Shown: positions 24,987 through 36,884, counted from the stretch's first letter. The stretch: 64,000 bases of DNA from Archivesica marissinica (GCA_014843695.1 CM026387.1:82951592-83015591); one strand, 5' to 3'. The notes: generated by a model not told the origin, from the sequence alone. Program-made: numbers and translations.

Positions 24987-25432
24987 ACTGTCAAAGTGTT
25001 AACTGAGAAAAGAAGTATTCATTAAAATAATAGAAATTATCATCATGTTGCATAAAACGTGTTCGATTTATATTTACACCCATTCGATGTTACGCAAAAT
25101 TGATATGCTGAAATATCACGAAAACACCGGTACCAGTCACCACATATGTCGATTCCGTGTCGTGGTAACTATGACAGCGCCCATTGTTATTTACGTAGTG
25201 ATATTCATTTCTAATTATTTGGAATAACAGAGTTAAGTTACTTTATTTACATCATACATTTAGAAACTATATAGTTTTAATATTCGTTTTGTTGAATGAA
25301 ACCGGAAACTCGATGGTATACATTACAACACTGATATCGTTTGCATCATACATATCAAATTGAAGTCAAGTCATGTAGGGTAAAACGTTAAACATCTGTA
25401 TGATTATAATTGATAGTACTTGCATATTTCAG

Positions 25433-25495
25433 CTTCCGAGCCGAATACTAACTTCACTCTCAGTTGTTCGTCCATACCCGAGTCATGGTGCACTG
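25433..25495 (+). CDS. Possible 63-bp aGPCR mini-exon
   Basis: Acceptor 'gcatatttcag' at 25432 and donor GTATGT at 25496 bound 63 bp in phase 1-1, the same phase as its neighbours at 16366-16740 and 27860-28030. It encodes 21 residues with two cysteines (FTLSCSSIPESWC) and an N-glycosylation motif. It could be a spacer between ectodomain modules. No homology is recognised and short exons arise by chance, so this is tentative. Confidence 0.4.
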
Positions 25496-25734
25496 GTATG
25501 TACTAATTTCACTATGCTTAACATGTATATATATTTACATCGCTATTGCATTTCCTTAGATGATCGTAAGTGCCCTGATTGTATACATGTTCTTTTGAGG
25601 GTTTCCAACTAATGATATGCAGTCGACATGCGCACTTTAAGTTACGGGAATGCGCATTCACAGTGTTAGGCAGCGTTCTTCCAGTGGTGATCTATGTGTT
25701 ACTATCTAAAGAATCTTGCAAGTATTTTTTTTAA

Positions 25735-25983
25735 TATTTAAGTTTATTTAACGTCGTTGCTGGTTGCCCATTTGAGCGAAGGGGAGTTTGCCTAACGACA
25801 CTTTTCCTGAGCAGGCTCCAGGGTTTAGTCAGTACTTGGTGACCAACCTACGTACGGAACTGCCAATGTTTTCATATAAAGAGACACGCTCTGAGAGGGG
25901 ATCGAATCAGTGTCCATCAGTGATGCTAGTTTACACTAGTATATAAGTGAGCGATCGTCACGACCACGGAGGCGGACTAATGT
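25735..25983 (-). repeat. tRNA-derived SINE, minus strand (family B)
   Basis: It ends in 'aagtttatttaacgtcg' at its left, the reverse complement of the 3' tail 'acgttaaataaactt' of the plus-strand copy at 49555-49785. A tRNA-like head lies at 25895-25980. Confidence 0.65.
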
Positions 25984-25984
25984 G

Positions 25985-26255
25985 GAACGTTATCTCTGTG
26001 TGTTTTGCGTTTATTAATCGTCGCTACCGGTTGCCCATATGAACGACGCCTCTTGAAGAGATTAGTCATTTTACATGTTTGGAGGATAGTGCAATAATAC
26101 AGACAGTGATTCATACCAGACTCTCCTCTGGTTCTTTTACGTTCACTGTGTAACGCACCGATACGAGACTGTTAATTGTATTATGGTCAGACGGGGGATC
26201 GAACCTGCGATCCATGGATTCCCAATCCACCGTATTAACCACTGGAGTACATATC
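25985..26255 (-). repeat. tRNA-derived SINE, minus strand (family A)
   Basis: Best-preserved family A copy: tail 'tgcgtttattaatcgtcg' (26001), conserved block 'ccatatgaacgacgcctc', then a tRNA-like head with 'gggatcgaacctgcgatcc' (26195). It directly abuts the family B copy on the left. Confidence 0.75.
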
Positions 26256-26729
26256 CTTCTGCTAACTGGAAACATATCGACAGTACAGGTGTGTTTTGTA
26301 TGTACTATTTTGGTTATGCTTCTAGGTATACAATGAAATGACATAACCTCTATGGAACATTTCATGGCGAATTGCAGATCCTAGCTTATTACATATACTA
26401 CAGTCTTTCAGGTGGGAAACCGTCAAACCGGGGTCTCGTGTCGGTGCTTTACACCGGTCACATAAAGGAACCGGAGTGGACTCTGGAATGGGAGACGCAA
26501 TATGACTTAAGTCTTTGTTCGACTCTAAGCGTCAAAAACAAATAGTTTTCAACCACATTAGCCGTAACGTGCAAGGTGGTGATATAGTTAATATTTACCT
26601 CGTTTGACTCCCTGAATGATGTGTATGCTATTTATTTAGTTTAAGGCTAATGTCCGCTATTATAGATGTTGACCATTGTACCAGTTTATTTCATTTGCCA
26701 TGATAACATTCACTTGTATTGATGTAAAA

Positions 26730-26901
26730 TATTGTGGAAGCACAGTAGCAATAAATAACTAGCATTACTCTTCAAGTAGCCATTACAAGCACGTACGGTG
26801 TAAGTGTATATGTGTCATGTGTCACAGGATATGATGTATCCTAAGATGACATAACGTGTCTGGATACTGGCATATAGGAAAAAGCTACGTGTGTGATAAC
26901 A
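26730..26901 (+). pseudogene. Degraded sushi exon, copy 1
   Basis: It aligns to the intact sushi exons ('gcaataaataac', 'cttcaagtagcca', 'acaagcacgta'). The acceptor AG is lost ('aaaatattg' instead of 'aaatagattg'), a 2-bp deletion creates a TAG after 'aataac', and a TAA follows in 'tcctaagatg'. It cannot be spliced or translated as a module. Confidence 0.8.
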
Positions 26902-26996
26902 GTTAGGGCAGTGCTTAAAATGAAACAAATATGTCAAAATGCACGTCTGCATGTTATATATACTATAATTATTATCTCATTCATTATCTTGATAGA

Positions 26997-27133
26997 TTTC
27001 CACTGCGAAACTCCAATACTAATAGATAAAGTCAATATTTTACTTCATGTAGCAGATAAAAACTCGTATGATGCCACCGTTAACGTTCCATGTGGCAAAG
27101 GCTAAAATACACCAATGGAGTCTACATGCCGTT
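26997..27133 (+). pseudogene. Fossil second sushi exon in unit 1
   Basis: Reads HCETPILIDKVNILLHVADK and on to NVPCGKG, clearly related to the intact exon's DCESPAINNG...LQVANT...VSCDPGY pattern, but a stop follows GKG and no proper exon end remains. The equivalents at 28146-28283, 29293-29428 and 30437-30570 are also degraded. Confidence 0.65.
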
Positions 27134-27859
27134 GATTTCAGATCACTTTTCTCGTCGCCGCAAGTTTGAGAATCCCACTGGGGTGTCTAATTGTTTCAAT
27201 TGTGGATGTTATCCAGTTGTCTTTAGGAAGTTCGGAGGTTATAACGGCGAGCTTGTTCGTGCCTGAAAAAATGATTAGAGGGCCAGTCGCTCTCTTCCTC
27301 TACCAATAATAGCTGAGGAATCACTATAATACATAAACTGTTGTGGTGCTACATGTTACTCCAAACACAAATACAATACAACCACATTAGCCATGATACA
27401 GATTATGAGGACTGGCAAATTAGAATGAGCTTCATTTGTTTGATAAACCGTAGCAATGTGTCAATCACGATAACAATTAGCGAGTCAAATTACTATTGTT
27501 TGTTTGAACTATTATTATTATATCTCAGCATTGTCAAACATGTATGCAGTTGCATTGCTATCATAGCAGAATAAAATGAGATATACAGATATATAATGTA
27601 GCGCATGAGTATATGCGGCTTATTACATTTGACCTCGATTCCAAGCAAGTGGGTTATGGAGTTCATTGTTATCTAATATGAATCTCGGGTTTCTTTGTAT
27701 TTTATTGAATTAGTTTAGGACTAATTTGAGAATATACATGTACACCTGTCGTGCACACTACATTTCTACAATGTATATCGCATATGCTTAGCTGTTTATT
27801 TTTGTATCACATTATATTTCAATATCCATGTATATAACTCACTTTAATTCTTGAAATAG

Positions 27860-28030
27860 ATTGTGAGAGCCCAGCAATAAATAACGGTAACGTTACACTT
27901 CAAGTAGCCAATACAAGCACGTACCGTGCAAGTGCAAATGTATCATGTGACCCAGGCTACGATGCATCCACAGAAGTCATAAATTGTCTGGAGAATGGCA
28001 CATGGGATGCAGCTACATGTGTGATAACAG
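27860..28030 (+). CDS. aGPCR exon: sushi/CCP module 1
   Basis: Acceptor 'gaaatag' at 27859 and donor GTAGG at 28031 bound 171 bp, phase 1-1. The 57-residue product has the sushi pattern: C-E-S-P, INNG, VSCDPGYDAS, INCLENGTWDAATC, four cysteines in the 1-3, 2-4 disulphide order. Sushi modules mediate protein or glycan contacts in complement regulators and adhesion receptors. The closing base plus the next exon's 'AT' gives Asp, so modules join seamlessly. Confidence 0.85.
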
Positions 28031-28145
28031 GTAGGAAAGTGCTTAAATCAAACAAATATGCCAAATGCACGTTTGTACTACACACTAGTCTAATATATCA
28101 GCATTTTATACATACTCTATTATCTAATTCATTCTCTTGATATAT

Positions 28146-28283
28146 TTCCTCTGCGAAACTCCAATATTAATAGATACCGTCAACATGTTACTTCATGTAG
28201 CAGATAAAAACTCGTATGATGTCAATGTTAATGTTCCAGATGGCACGGGTTACAATACATCCATGGAGCCTGCATGCCGTTGA
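28146..28283 (+). pseudogene. Fossil second sushi exon in unit 2
   Basis: Keeps 'ctgcgaaactcc', 'cttcatgtagcagataaaa' and the 'gttccagatggcacgggtta' block, but its frame and splice sites are lost. Confidence 0.55.
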
Positions 28284-29006
28284 CAAAAGATTACTTGCCT
28301 CTCGTCGCCACAAGTTCGAATCCCACTGGGTTGTCTAATTATTTCAATTGTGGACGCTATCCAGCTGTCTTTAGGGAGTTCGGAGGTTATAACGGCGTGC
28401 TTGTTCATGCTGAAATATTGATCGGAGGGTCAGTCGCTCTCTTCCTCTACCAATAATAGCTGGAGAATCACTATAATACATAAGTTGTTGTGGTGCTACC
28501 TGTTACTACAAAACAAATACAATACAATACAACCACATTATCCATACAGTGTATGAGTACTGACAAATTAGAATGAGTTTCATTTTTGGATAAACGATAG
28601 CAATGTGTCAATCACGATAACATTTAGCGAGTCAAATTACTATTGTTTGTTTGAACTATTATTTTTATATCTCAGCATTGTCAAACATGTATGCAGTTGC
28701 ATTGCCATCATAACAGAATAAATTGAGATATACAGATATATATTGTAGCGCGTGAGTATATGCGGATTATTACATTTGACATCGATTCCAAGCAAGTGGG
28801 TGATGGAGTTCATAGTTATCTAATATTAATCTTGGGTTTCTTTGTATTTTATTGAATTACTTTAAGACTAATTTGAGAATAGACATGTGTACATGTCGTG
28901 CACAATACATTTCTACAATGTATATCGCACATGCTTAGTTGTTTATCTTTGTATCATATTATATTTCAATATCCTAGTATATAACTCACTTTAATTCTTG
29001 AAATAG

Positions 29007-29177
29007 ATTGTGAGAGCCCAGCAATAAATAACGGTACCATTACACTTCAAGTAGCCAATACAAGCACGTACCGTGCAAGTGCAGATGTATCATGTTACCC
29101 AGGCTACGATGCATCCAAAAAAGTCATAAATTGTCTGGAGAATGGCACATGGGATGCAGCTACATGTGTGATAAAAG
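29007..29177 (+). CDS. aGPCR exon: sushi/CCP module 2
   Basis: Acceptor AG at 29005-29006 and donor GTAGG at 29178; 171 bp, phase 1-1. Near-identical to module 1, with DVSCYPGYDASKK and INCLENGTWDAATC. Four cysteines and the conserved Trp are present. Confidence 0.85.
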
Positions 29178-29292
29178 GTAGGAAAGTGATTAAATAAAAC
29201 AAATATGCCAACTGCACGTTTGTAATACACACTAGTCTAATATATCAGCATTTTATATATACTATATTATCTCATTCATTCTCTTGATATAT

Positions 29293-29428
29293 TTCCACTG
29301 CGAAACTCCAATATTAATAGATAACGTCAACATTTTACTTCATGTAGCAGATAAAAACTCGTATAATGTCAATGTTAACGTTCCAAGTGACACGAGTTAC
29401 AATACACCCATGGAGCCTCCATGCCGTT
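29293..29428 (+). pseudogene. Fossil second sushi exon in unit 3
   Basis: The same decayed sushi-like block as in units 1 and 2, without a usable frame. Confidence 0.55.
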
Positions 29429-30148
29429 GACTTCAGATTACTTGCCTCTCGTTATCGCAAGTTCGAAGCCCACTGGGCTGTCTAATTATTTCAATTGTGG
29501 ACGCTATCCAGCTGTCTTTAAGCAGTTCGGTGGTTATAACGGCGTGCTTGTCCATGCATGAAATATTGATTGGAGGGCCAGTCGCTCTCTTCCTCTGCCA
29601 ATAATAGCTGGAAAATAACTATAATACATAAGCTATTGTGGTGCTACATGTTACTCCATAAACAAATACAATACAACTACATTATCCATATAGTGTATCC
29701 GGACTAGCAAATTACAATGAGCTTCATTTTTGATAAACGGTAGCAATGTGTCAATCACGATAAAAATTAGCAAGGCAAATTACTATTGTTTGTTTGAACT
29801 ATTATTATTATCTCTCAGCATTGTCAAACATGTATGCAGTTGCATTGCTATCATAAGAGAATAAAATGAGATATACAGATATATAATGTAGCGCATGAGT
29901 ATATGCGGCTTATTACATTTGACATCGATTCCAGGCAAGTGGGTGTTGGAGTTCATAGTTATCTAATATGAATCTCGGGTTTCTTTGTATTGTATTGAAT
30001 TAGTTTAAGACTAATTTGAGAATAGACATGTACACCTGTCGTGCACATTACTCTTCTACAATGTATATCGCATATGTTTAGTGGGTTATCTTTATATCAC
30101 ATACTATTTCAATGTCCATGTAATAATTCACTTTAATTCTTGAAATAG

Positions 30149-30322
30149 ATTGCGGAAGCCCAGCAGAAATAAATAACGGTAGTATTACACTTCAAGTAGC
30201 CAATACAAGCACGTATGGTGCAAGTGCAGGTGTATCATGTGACCCAGGCTACGATGCATCCAAAGCAGTAATCAAGTGTCTGGAGACTGGCACATGGGAT
30301 GCAGCTACGTGTGTGATAAAAG
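30149..30322 (+). CDS. aGPCR exon: sushi/CCP module 3
   Basis: Acceptor AG at 30147-30148 and donor GTAGG at 30323; 174 bp, phase 1-1. It has one extra codon (SPAEINNG) relative to modules 1 and 2. VSCDPGYDAS and IKCLETGTWDAATC keep all sushi landmarks. Its closing phase-1 G joins the HRM exon at 32973 to read A-E-C. Confidence 0.85.
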
Positions 30323-30436
30323 GTAGGAAAGTGCTTAAATGAAACAAATAAGCCAAATGCAAGTTTGTACTACAAACTAGTCTAATGTATCAGCATTTTA
30401 TATATACTATATTATCTGATTCATTCTCTTGATATA

Positions 30437-30570
30437 TTTCCACTGCGAGACTCCAATATGAATAGATAACGTCAACATTTTACTTCATGTAGCAGATAAA
30501 AACTCGTATGATGTCCATGTTAACGTTCCTGGTGGCACTGGCTACACTACACCCATGGAGTGTCCAGCCG
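30437..30570 (+). pseudogene. Fossil second sushi exon in unit 4
   Basis: Decayed like the others; 'cactgcgagactcc' and 'gttcctggtggcactgg' remain. Confidence 0.55.
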
Positions 30571-31287
30571 TTGACGTCAGATCACTTGCCTCTCGTCGCT
30601 GCAAATTTGAATCCCACTAGGGTGTCTAAGTAGTTCAAGTTTGGACGCTATCCAGCTGTCTTTAGGAAGTTAGGTGGCTATTACCGCGTGCTTGTTCATG
30701 CCTGAAATATTGATTGGAGGGCCAGTCGTTCTCTTCCTCTACCAATAATAGATGGAGAATCACTATAATACATAAGCTATTGTGGTGCTACCTGTTACTC
30801 CAAAAGCAACTATAATACAACCACATTACCCATACAGTGTATGAGGACTGGCAAATTAGAATGAGCTTCTTTTTTGATAAATAGTAGCATTGTGTCAATA
30901 ACGATAACAATTAGCGAGTCAAATTACTATTGTTTGTTTGGACTATTATTATTATATCTCAGCATTGTCAAACACGTATGCAGTTACATTGCTATCATAG
31001 CAGAATAAAATGAGATATACACATCTATAATGTAGTGCATGAGTATATGCGGATTATTACATGTGACATCGATTCCAAGCAAATGGGTGATGGATTTCAT
31101 AGTTATCTAATATGATTCTCGGGTTTCTTTGTATTGTATTGAATTAGTTTAAGACTAATTTGAGAATAGACATGTGCCGTGTACACTACATATCTACAAT
31201 GTATATCGCACATGCTTAGTTATTTATCTTTGTATAACTTTAGATTTCAATTTACATGATATGATTCACTTTAATTCTTGACATAGA

Positions 31288-31455
31288 ATTCCATTAGCAA
31301 TAAATAACGCGAGCATTACACTTCAAGTAGCCAATACAAGAACGTACGGTGCTAGTGCAGCTGTATGATGTGACAAAGGCTACGATGCATCCACATAAGT
31401 CATATAGTGTATAGATACTGGCACATGGGATGCAGCTTCTTGCGTGTTTATGATC
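31288..31455 (+). pseudogene. Degraded sushi exon, copy 5
   Basis: It aligns to the sushi exons, but the first Cys is lost ('aattccattagca'), and in-frame stops appear at 'gtatgatgt' and 'acataagtcatatag'. It cannot be part of the mature receptor. Confidence 0.8.
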
Positions 31456-31802
31456 AAAGGACGCACCTTCACATGACTGCGGTGTCGCGGTTTCTTTGAA
31501 GAATAAATAATGACACTGCTTATGACCAAAGTACCTACCTACATCACATTAATGCGGTTATGGGTGGGAGTGACACGTTATATGGCACGTGTTATGTCAC
31601 GTGTTAAGCATGAACATAGTAATGCTAATATAAATCATTCTGTACTACTTAGAGCTCTTGTCCCATACATCTTCCATGGACCTCAAATCGTCAATATGCC
31701 CGATCGTCCCGCATATAGCTCCCCTGTTGTAAATTATGAAAACATCTCTGACTATTTCACACTTTCACCCACTGCCTCAGCAATATCACTATTATCATAA
31801 CG

Positions 31803-32850
31803 TCATAATCATCAAACCGTCATCATCATAACTGTCCTCATCATAACCGTCATCATCATAACCGCCATCATCATAACCGCCATCATCATAACCGCCATCA
31901 TCATAACCGCCATCATCATAACCACCATCATCATAGCCAAAATCATCATAACCGCCCTCATCATAACCGCCATCATTATAACCGCCATCATCATAACCGC
32001 CAGCATCATAACCGTCATCAAAATAACTGTCATCAACATAACCGCCATCATCATAACCGTCATCAACATAACTATCATCATCATAACCGCCATCATCATA
32101 ACCGACATCATCATAACCGCCATCATCATAACTGGCATCATCATAACTATCATCATCATAACCGCCATCATCATAACCATAATCATCATAACCACCATCA
32201 TCATAACATCAATCATCATAACCACCATCAACATAACCGTCATCATCATAACCGCCATCATCAGAACCACCATCATCATAACCGTCATCATCATAACCAC
32301 CATCATCATAACCACCATCATCATAACCGTCATCATCATAACCACCATCATCATAACCGTCATCATCATAACCACCATCATCATAACCATCATCATTATA
32401 ACCTCCATCATCATAACCATCATCATCATAACCGTCATCATCATAACCATCATCATTATAACCTCCATCATCATAACCATCATCATCATAACCGCCATCA
32501 TCATAACCGACATCTTCATAACCGTCATCATCATAACCACCATCATCATAACCATCATCATCATAACCGCCATCATCATAACCGACATCTTCATAACCGT
32601 CATCATCATAACTATCATCATCATAACCGTCATCATCATAACCACCATCATCATAACCGTCATCATCATAACCATCATCATCATAACCGCCATCATCATA
32701 ACCATAAACATCACAATCACAATTATCATCATCGTCAACTTCATCGTCATAATCAACGTCGTCATCATTCATCATCCTCGTCGTCAGCATCATCATTATC
32801 ATTATCACCATCAACGTCATCATCATCGTCATCATCGTGACAGAACTTGC
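31803..32850. repeat. 15-bp satellite (catcatcataaccgc)
   Basis: About 65 copies of a 15-bp unit derived from a CAT/ATC trinucleotide run, decaying to plain trinucleotides after 32705. On the minus strand two frames stay open for over 230 codons and give only MMxV or YDDG cycles. Both are artefacts of a period divisible by three. Confidence 0.95.
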
Positions 32851-32972
32851 CATGTTAGGCAAAAGAAGGACGATTCCGTCGCCATTGTGAATATTTTGAA
32901 TTGCGTAAATCATACCTGTAAGTAATACACTAGAAAACGGTTAGCTTGATTTGTTGTCGTCTATACTTACAG

Positions 32973-33114
32973 CCGAGTGCCCGTCAGAGACTACGGACGA
33001 TCCGACGTACGGGACATTTGTATGGCCTTCAACTTTAACTGGAGAGGTTTCATATATAAAATGTCCACATCAACAGTCGGACAGTTCAGCAGTGAAATTT
33101 GCCTCCAGGATCTG
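32973..33114 (+). CDS. aGPCR exon: hormone-receptor domain, part 1
   Basis: Acceptor 'cttacag' at 32972 and donor GTATGA at 33115; 142 bp, phase 1-2. The product has C-P-S-E-T, FVWPSTLTGE, IKCPHQ and ASRI, ending in the first two bases of a Cys codon. Together with the next exon this forms the HRM domain (C...W..T..G....CP....R.C....G.W..P....C) found in family B receptors next to the GAIN domain. Confidence 0.9.
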
Positions 33115-33264
33115 GTATGAACTAAGGAACTTATTGATACATGTGATGGGATGAGGGTATGGGTATATATTTTGCAGATATATTGGCACATAATAGAACA
33201 CTATGGATGCAGAGGCTGCGTCAGAATAGGGCATCTGTATCTGTTTATTGTGTACATACACCAG

Positions 33265-33330
33265 ATTAGTTTATACACATTTATTTTAGCTCGATTGGGA
33301 TACAAGTTTTTTCAAGAGAGAAGAGACGAT
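33265..33330 (-). repeat. SINE tail fragment (family C)
   Basis: 'ttttagctcgattgggatacaag' with 'tttatacac' matches the 3' region of the SINE at 49255-49470. Confidence 0.5.
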
Positions 33331-33338
33331 ATATTTTA

Positions 33339-33414
33339 GGTGGGAGGTGGTGTCACTAGTGTATCTTAAAGGCAATGCATTTAAAATACATCAGTGGCAC
33401 CTCCCCCCCCCCCG
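33339..33414. repeat. Imperfect ~76-bp palindrome
   Basis: The left arm 'gggaggtggtgtcact' and following 'tgtatcttaaaggca' pair with the right arm 'tgcatttaaaataca' and 'agtggcacctccccc'. The loop is very small. It ends in a run of 12 C. It may be a snapback MITE or a transcribed hairpin. Confidence 0.6.
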
Positions 33415-33589
33415 AAAAGTATAAGCATAAAGTGTATTATAGCGAGCTTTACTGTAAGGTGAGTTGAGATAAGAGTGTCGATATGTTATCTAAATTAGTT
33501 GTAGTCTTTAATTTCTCGTTTTGTAAACACATGCCCGGTTGAGGGATTTCTAACAATCCTGTTTTCATCAATGACAGATATATGATCGC

Positions 33590-36130
33590 TTTTATTCTCT
33601 CAAGTCACCGTCACTGTATTAAAATTTATATCAAGTGAGTTTTTAAAGTTCAGAGCGATGCCACGTACTTTACAAATTGATAGGTGGCCTTTTTGTTGCG
33701 TCTCAGCAAGGAATACGCGTAGTTTTAGGACAACCTGTCACAAAGGCTGTTATAGTATTGTAGTAAGGTAGTCCCTTAGTTGGGGTTCCCATTGTCCTGG
33801 AGATGTAGTGAAGACAACAGAATCAGTATCTCAGTACAGCACCCACTCTCCTAATTGTTTTAAATACATATATAGATTGAGACGGGCTTGTGCTGTTGTG
33901 TAGGCGTTGTTCCTGGCAGAAACCTCAATGAAGTCGGTAGTGTACACCCAATCCTAGCTGCACATACTCATCGTTTGCGAACCGTACGTTATTAGTTATT
34001 TGTTTGTCGGAAGGGCCCGAATTTAGGACGTCAAAATTTACGCCAAAAGGAGTTAAGCATCAACTTGGCAAGGGATCTCAGTCCTGGATTGTTCTCGGTA
34101 TTGTTGCAATCTAATAGAATTCCCTCTTTCTCGTGTACTTCCGTTTTGTTTTCTCACCAATACACCAGTCTGGCCAACCACTATCTTCCTGTTTAACTTT
34201 CAAAAACATATTTACGTACTCCAGATTGCGACTCGGGATCATACTGGGACACTGCCTCGAAATGCCACACATCGTATATGTTCTGTATGACATAACCTTG
34301 TGCTACATCTACTTTCACCTGTCCGATTACCCAGGTACCAACGAATTCTCTCTAATTCACTGTGTATACATTAACCTTGCTGGTAGTGCTCACAGTACGA
34401 GTGACATTAGCTAAGCATAAGCTTTCCATTATATGTCATTGGCAGGATGGGTATATGCAATCTTCTAGGTGGTAGCAGTTGATCAAACCTTCATACTGGC
34501 TGATGTCCTGGAAGTTTCTGTAATAATTTGAGGGTGTCCAATAGGCATTATATCAGCCTTGTTCACAAAGGGGTAAAGAGAGGTGACGTTGTAATACTTG
34601 ATTTGTTTATCTGCAGTTGTTTCTTACAAAGCTTAAATGCCTCCGTTCGACCGCCAAAAAGGCAACTATTTCAATGGTCTGAATATAATGTTTCATGTGG
34701 TCACAGTTCTCCATATCATGCTTAAATTCACACTCCCAGATAGAGCTGTAGGTGTATCCGCTGTTTTCTATACATTCGTTTTCTCCATAGTCCTGGCAAA
34801 CAAATCACCCATGCTCATGACATTCACACCTGTTGTCTTAGGGCATCCGTGCTAAAAACATCCACGAAACTCGAGCACCATCACTTCCCCAGAATCTGTT
34901 TGATAGAAACCATACACTTGGTAGGGTCCAATGTGTTTTTCGCCGCCTTTGTTTCTTCCATATTGGATGTTGATCTGCTTTTTGTGTGCTAGATATGACA
35001 TCCATTGGTAAGCCATGACGGACTGTTTTTCGTCTGGCCGGTAGCCATGTTGCGGTATAACTGCAATGCTCTCATGCTCTAGAAAAGTCCTCCTGTCCAT
35101 GACATGCGGAGGAAATTGTGATATATATTTCGAAAGGATATATTCCTTGGTAGTTACCAAGCTTTGGTAAGTTCATGAACAAAGCTCTGTATTTCAGACA
35201 GTATTTTCTAAGGATATCCACATCTGATAGGCAATAATGAATAATTTCCTCTTGAAACTTGAATGTGTTATTCTTGCTCTGCTCATACAACTGTAAAAAG
35301 CCTTTGCCTAGCTTCTGGTGTCATACTGTCTAGTGTGTAATGTACGGTGTCTGAGAGATGTTGTAACATTGCGCATTGGTTTCCTTGCGATTAAACACAT
35401 GTGGAAAGTAACATTTTGCTACTTCTGTCACACCAAATGATTCTGGCAATTATCTGCTAATGGCATTGGAATAAAGTTCAATGAATATATCATGCGAATA
35501 TTACACACAGGCACATTGATAGACATGTACTTAGATGGGTTGAAATTACGTCTGGAAGGACAGCATTGTCTTGAAGATATTGTAATATAGGGTGATTATC
35601 ATACCATTTACAATTGTGGCAGATCACTGTAACACCACCATTCTCCTCTGAAAATAGCCATTTGCAAAATACATTTGTTTTCTGAGACCCCCGAACCATG
35701 CGTTCGTTCTTGCCGCATGACTTGCAACAAGACTCTGATGCAACATGCCTATTTAGGCACATTTCACACAGTTTATGTAACACACAGGCTTGGTATATGC
35801 TCAAATGTTCCACACCAGGTATTTCCACAGTGCTTACAGTTACCGTTTTATGTTGGACAATATCCAGCATCTCATTGGAGTCGGTCATCTTGTGTGCATT
35901 CAAAATCGAAAAATATGTATTGAATGTGTCCTTTCTTGTTAGACTTCTGTTCAATGTTTCTTCGGTTGCAACTGGATGCATATAGCATACATTGTCTTTA
36001 CACGTTTTACAATACACTTCATGGCAGGTATGGGCCTTCTTGTGTCTATTCATATTAATAGTTTGGTCACAGTCAATGATCGGCGCGGCATAAACTCTAG
36101 TGTTATTGGAACATCCAACTCAGGGTTATC
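33590..36130 (-). pseudogene. Decayed family B DNA polymerase of Polinton/adintovirus type
   Basis: Minus-strand blocks in order. 36050-35950: zinc-finger-like region (YCKTCKDNVC). 35860-35700: more Cys pairs (CCKSCG). 35680-35550: exonuclease region with WLFSEENGGVTVICHNCK. 35290-34860: insert region ending LEFRGCF. About 34600-34565: palm motif A with SLYP. 34160-34040: GWPDWC and LNSFW. 33830-33819: motif C DTDS, preceded by a stop. 33690-33630: a C-terminal block. This matches DNA_pol_B_2 polymerases of virus-like mobile elements in animals. Frameshifts and stops make it non-functional. No integrase, capsid or ATPase genes were recognised nearby, so only the polymerase remnant is seen. 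It lies antisense inside the intron splitting the HRM domain. Confidence 0.75.
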
Positions 36131-36884
36131 AATTTAAATTCATACTAAATCTGTATCGGATATCATCTCTGTGATGTGTTCAATGCATACTCTCTCATGA
36201 ACACGTTCATATACTCTTGACAGTGATGGTTATTTTCACTGTCGTGCTGAAATTAACATATATTTGCTTGCATTACGTTTCATACAGCCATCACATATTT
36301 TCTCATATGTACACATGTGTATTACAACCTGTCAGGATTCTGTATGCATATTATCTATGTGAAATACGATAAGACGAACGACGACAGATAATCAGTCTTG
36401 GCGTAATTATGACGCTGTGTAAAATGTAAATATGACGTTATTTTGTGAAATGACGTCATGATAATTTGTGCTGAACGTAGCAACGTTATTTTATGCAATA
36501 ATATGATTAAGACGAACGTTATATGGTAATGTGATAACAAGGGTCTTACACTCGTGGTGATTTCATGCAATGTTTTATGAAACTCGTATTGAAATTTTCA
36601 AGCGGATATTAAGTTCGGCAAAAGGGTAGTTTAATAGCAAAATTCCAATATTAGTTTTAATAAAATATGGTATTAAATCACCACCCATGTAAGATCATAT
36701 ATATGTATTCATACATGACCGGTATATTAACCCTACTGTAATAAATAGATGATTAATAAATGATCATTCTTAACTACGAATCTGACGTAAAAAAACAAAA
36801 CGAAAAATTAGTGGATTTAAATCCATTAAGTGTAGTGTAGATTGACTTGTAATTATTAGAAACACATATATTTCATCGTTGCAG
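36131..36884. other. Intron sequence, nothing recognised
   Basis: AT-rich; parts could be flanking sequence of the polymerase element. No exon seen until 36885. Confidence 0.35.

Larger units (their letters stand above)
26690..31460 (+). repeat. Five tandem copies of a ~1.14-kb sushi-exon unit
   Basis: Sushi exon starts are at about 26730, 27860, 29007, 30149 and 31288, so the period is 1130-1147 bp. Introns align throughout, for example 'cttcatgtagcagataaaa', 'tgtttgtttgaactatt' and 'acatttctacaatgtatat'. Copies 2-4 keep open exons with both splice sites; copies 1 and 5 are degraded. Each of copies 1-4 also carries a fossil second sushi exon about 100-140 bp after the first. Confidence 0.92.

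Noticed and set aside
31812..32913. Minus-strand open frames of 318 and 234 codons (MMxV and YDDG repeats)
   Set aside because: They lie wholly in a 15-bp satellite whose period is divisible by three and whose unit lacks stops. Composition is purely cyclic, with no start context or domain.
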